A stretch of DNA of 41,195 nt from the NCBI GenBank assembly GCA_020725645.1, contig DYEQ01000004.1, forward strand, positions 1 to 41,195, written 5' to 3'. The DNA comes from Candidatus Fermentithermobacillaceae bacterium. Lineage in GTDB: Bacteria; Bacillota; Sulfobacillia; Fermentithermobacillales; DUSS01. The notes below the pieces were generated by a model that was given only the letters and a program-made list of their open reading frames with translations, did no database searches and was not told the DNA's origin. How positions within the stretch are numbered: the first letter of the stretch is position 1; each line of letters begins with the position of its first letter. A program made the position numbers and the translations under genes. Below, one piece after another: positions 39,705 to 41,195 of this stretch.

Positions 39705-40955
39705 TTGAAAGTCCTAATAACCAGCATCTGGCCTTACCCTCACACCGGTGGGATATCCAGCCATATCTCCCTCCTGGAAAAAACCCTGCGCAAGAAAGGT
39801 CATCGCGGAAATGTGCTCACCCTTTCCGAAGAAAACCTTACGGTGTTTCTCGACAGGCGGGTAGCCAGGTTCGCGTCCGGAGTACCGGCGTCACCCGCCC
39901 GGAATGCCAGTCTTTCCTTGAATGCTTCTTTGCCGGTGGTACATGAAGTAAACAAAGTGTGGCTCGCCGCCATGATCGAGGACGAGCTGGCGGGCTGCCG
40001 GTACGACGTGGTCCACTGTCACGACGTCCTTTCGTGTCTCGCGGCGGCGCCCGCGTGCAGGGAGAAGGGTATTCCCCTGGTTCTGACGGTGCACGGCTAT
40101 CTGGCCCGGGAAGCGGTGTCGGCTGAAACGGTGAGACCAGGTACCTGGGAGGAATCTTACCTCGAAGGGAACGAAAGGGAAGCTTACCGGGCTGCGGACG
40201 CTATCGCCGCGGTTGATTCCGCTTTGCGGAAGCACATTGCCACTTTGATCGCTGAAGATGTTGGCAGCGAGGAAAAGATTTCCCTCATTTACAATGCGGC
40301 CGATCTCGATGAGTTCACCGCTTCCACCAAAGTCCGGGCGGAGGCCCGCAGGATTCTTGGCTTTTCCGGGGAGGATTTCGTCCTCCTGTGTCCAAGGCGT
40401 CTGACGGCTAAAAACGGCGTGCGCTACCCGGTTCCGGCCCTGAAGATCCTCCGGCAGCGTAATCCTCACCGGAACATCCTCCTGGTCTATGCGGGAGACG
40501 GGGAGGAGAGAGACACCATCGTGAACGAGGCCCGGTGTTCCGGTCTTCAAGATACCGTAGCTATCCTTCCGTCCGTGGAGCACGAAAAGATGCCCTGGCT
40601 CTACGCAGCTTCCGACGTGGTCCTGATTCCGTCGGCGACGTCCGCAGGTGTCGTCGAAGCCACCTCGATCGCCCTGCTCGAGGCGATGGCTTCGGAGGTG
40701 CCGGTGGTGGCAAGCGCCATCGGGGGCATCGCAGAAATCGTCCAGGACGGGATAAACGGGCTGCTCGTTCCCGAGCGGGACCCGGAGGCCATCGCTGCGG
40801 CGGTGCAACGGATCATCGATGAGCCGGATCTCGGTGGGAGACTTGCGGAGAACGCCAAAACTCAAGTGATGGAGCGGCATTCGCCGGACGTGTGGTGGCG
40901 GTATGTGGAGCGTCTCTATGAAAGAGCACGGGAACGCAGAGAACGCATCCGGTAA
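39705..40955 (+). CDS. Glycosyltransferase family 4 protein
   Basis: 416 residues from TTG with AAGGAGATGG about 5 bases upstream. It is a full-length GT-B enzyme. The N-terminal half starts LITSIWPYPHTGGISSHISLLEKTLRKKGH, the Gly-rich acceptor loop, then YDVVHCHDVLSCLAAAPACREKGIPLVLTVHGYLA. The C-terminal half has SLIYNAADLDEF, LLCPRRLTAKNGVRYPVPAL, ILLVYAGDGEERDTIVNEA, and donor-binding VVEATSIALLEAMASEVPVVASAIGGIAEIV with the E-x7-E pattern. The sugar and acceptor are unknown. It lies 200 bases after another glycosyltransferase gene, suggesting a surface polysaccharide locus that may extend beyond the window. Confidence 0.93.
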   Translation: MKVLITSIWPYPHTGGISSHISLLEKTLRKKGHRGNVLTLSEENLTVFLDRRVARFASGVPASPARNASLSLNASLPVVHEVNKVWLAAMIEDELAGCRYDVVHCHDVLSCLAAAPACREKGIPLVLTVHGYLAREAVSAETVRPGTWEESYLEGNEREAYRAADAIAAVDSALRKHIATLIAEDVGSEEKISLIYNAADLDEFTASTKVRAEARRILGFSGEDFVLLCPRRLTAKNGVRYPVPALKILRQRNPHRNILLVYAGDGEERDTIVNEARCSGLQDTVAILPSVEHEKMPWLYAASDVVLIPSATSAGVVEATSIALLEAMASEVPVVASAIGGIAEIVQDGINGLLVPERDPEAIAAAVQRIIDEPDLGGRLAENAKTQVMERHSPDVWWRYVERLYERARERRERIR

Positions 40956-41017
40956 GTCGTCATAGAGCTTTGCGAAAGATGACAACCCTCATTGGCCCCA
41001 CTGTACGCGGGGGAGCT

Positions 41018-41125
41018 GACACCTTTCGGCGGGGAAACCTGTCAATTTGACACCTTTCAGCCGGGAACCTGTCAATCTGGCACCTTTCGCCCGAGAAACC
41101 TGCCAACCTGTCACCTTTGCACCCG
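41018..41125. repeat. Tandem repeat of about 30 bases, 3.5 copies, possible insertion-sequence end
   Basis: Units start at 41018, 41049, 41079 and 41110 (31, 30, 31 and 16 bases). Each begins with (G/T)(A/G/T)CACCTTT and the full ones continue ...GGGAAACCTGTCAA or close to it. Each unit is itself an imperfect palindrome: GACA..TTTC at the left matches GAAA..TGTC at the right. Multiple short repeats of this kind occur at the ends of some insertion sequences, such as IS21-type elements. A frame opens at ATG 41148 behind GGAGAAGG and runs off the window; it is too short to name. Confidence 0.6.
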
Positions 41126-41195
41126 TCCGCAGAGCCTCCGGAGAAGGATGTTTTCTTCGGGAAGCGAATTAAGCATGGTAAGTGCCAATGCCCGC

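Noticed and set aside
41018-41125. Possible CRISPR array
   Set aside because: The 30-base units follow each other directly with no unique spacers, they diverge from one another, and no cas gene is present in the window.

Overview
The window reads as chromosomal DNA of a GC-rich, anaerobic, probably thermophilic member of the Bacillota. This is inferred from the gene families: a PspC/LiaF-type envelope module, a two-subunit iron-sulfur L-serine dehydratase, an activase of the 2-hydroxyacyl-CoA dehydratase type, tungstate uptake genes, frequent TTG/GTG starts and strong GGAGG-type ribosome binding sites. No rRNA or intact tRNA gene, phage module or CRISPR array was found.

Layout. 1-450: end of a glycosyltransferase. 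665-1015 (minus): small DUF6504-like protein. 1394-4534: ECF sigma factor, zinc-finger anti-sigma factor, PspC protein and LiaF-like protein, an envelope-stress unit. 4535-8206: a strongly folded leader, then a fused DUF2229/HgdB-like protein and a BadF/BadG-type ATPase. 8362-12145: M20 amidohydrolase, glutamate-semialdehyde dehydrogenase and a phosphodiesterase, ending in a clear terminator. 12181-12744 (minus): cell-wall amidase. 13026-13760: MBL-fold hydrolase.

13816-23117 is the metabolic centre of the window: MoeA, a second MoeA fused to a periplasmic-binding-protein-like domain, MoaA behind a Moco-riboswitch-like leader, MoaC, a MOSC-MogA fusion and the tungstate transporter TupABC. Together these take up tungstate, build molybdopterin and insert the metal, which suggests tungsten enzymes elsewhere in the genome. 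A tRNA-3'-end-like relic lies between the two moeA genes and a glycoside hydrolase relic lies just after tupC.

23462-28293: a two-gene ABC exporter, then alanine racemase and a histidine phosphatase overlapping by ATGA. 28451-30101 (minus): a patatin-like lipase and a coiled-coil protein of unknown function, divergent from a Clp1/Grc3-like P-loop kinase (30405-31529) across a promoter that contains a perfect dyad. 31817-34856: PflX-type radical SAM protein, secreted PHP-domain protein and small membrane protein. 35194-36976: serine dehydratase beta and alpha genes separated by a folded spacer. 37029-37211 (minus): relic of a phytoene-desaturase-like flavoprotein. 37418-40955: a methyltransferase-glycosyltransferase fusion and a further glycosyltransferase. 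41018-41125: about 30-bp tandem repeats, possibly the terminus of an insertion sequence.

The best candidates for undescribed biology are the structured RNA ahead of the DUF2229/HgdB fusion, the tungsten-cofactor supercluster with its leader, and the patatin/coiled-coil/Clp1-kinase neighbourhood. All family calls come from reading motifs by eye; no database search was run.
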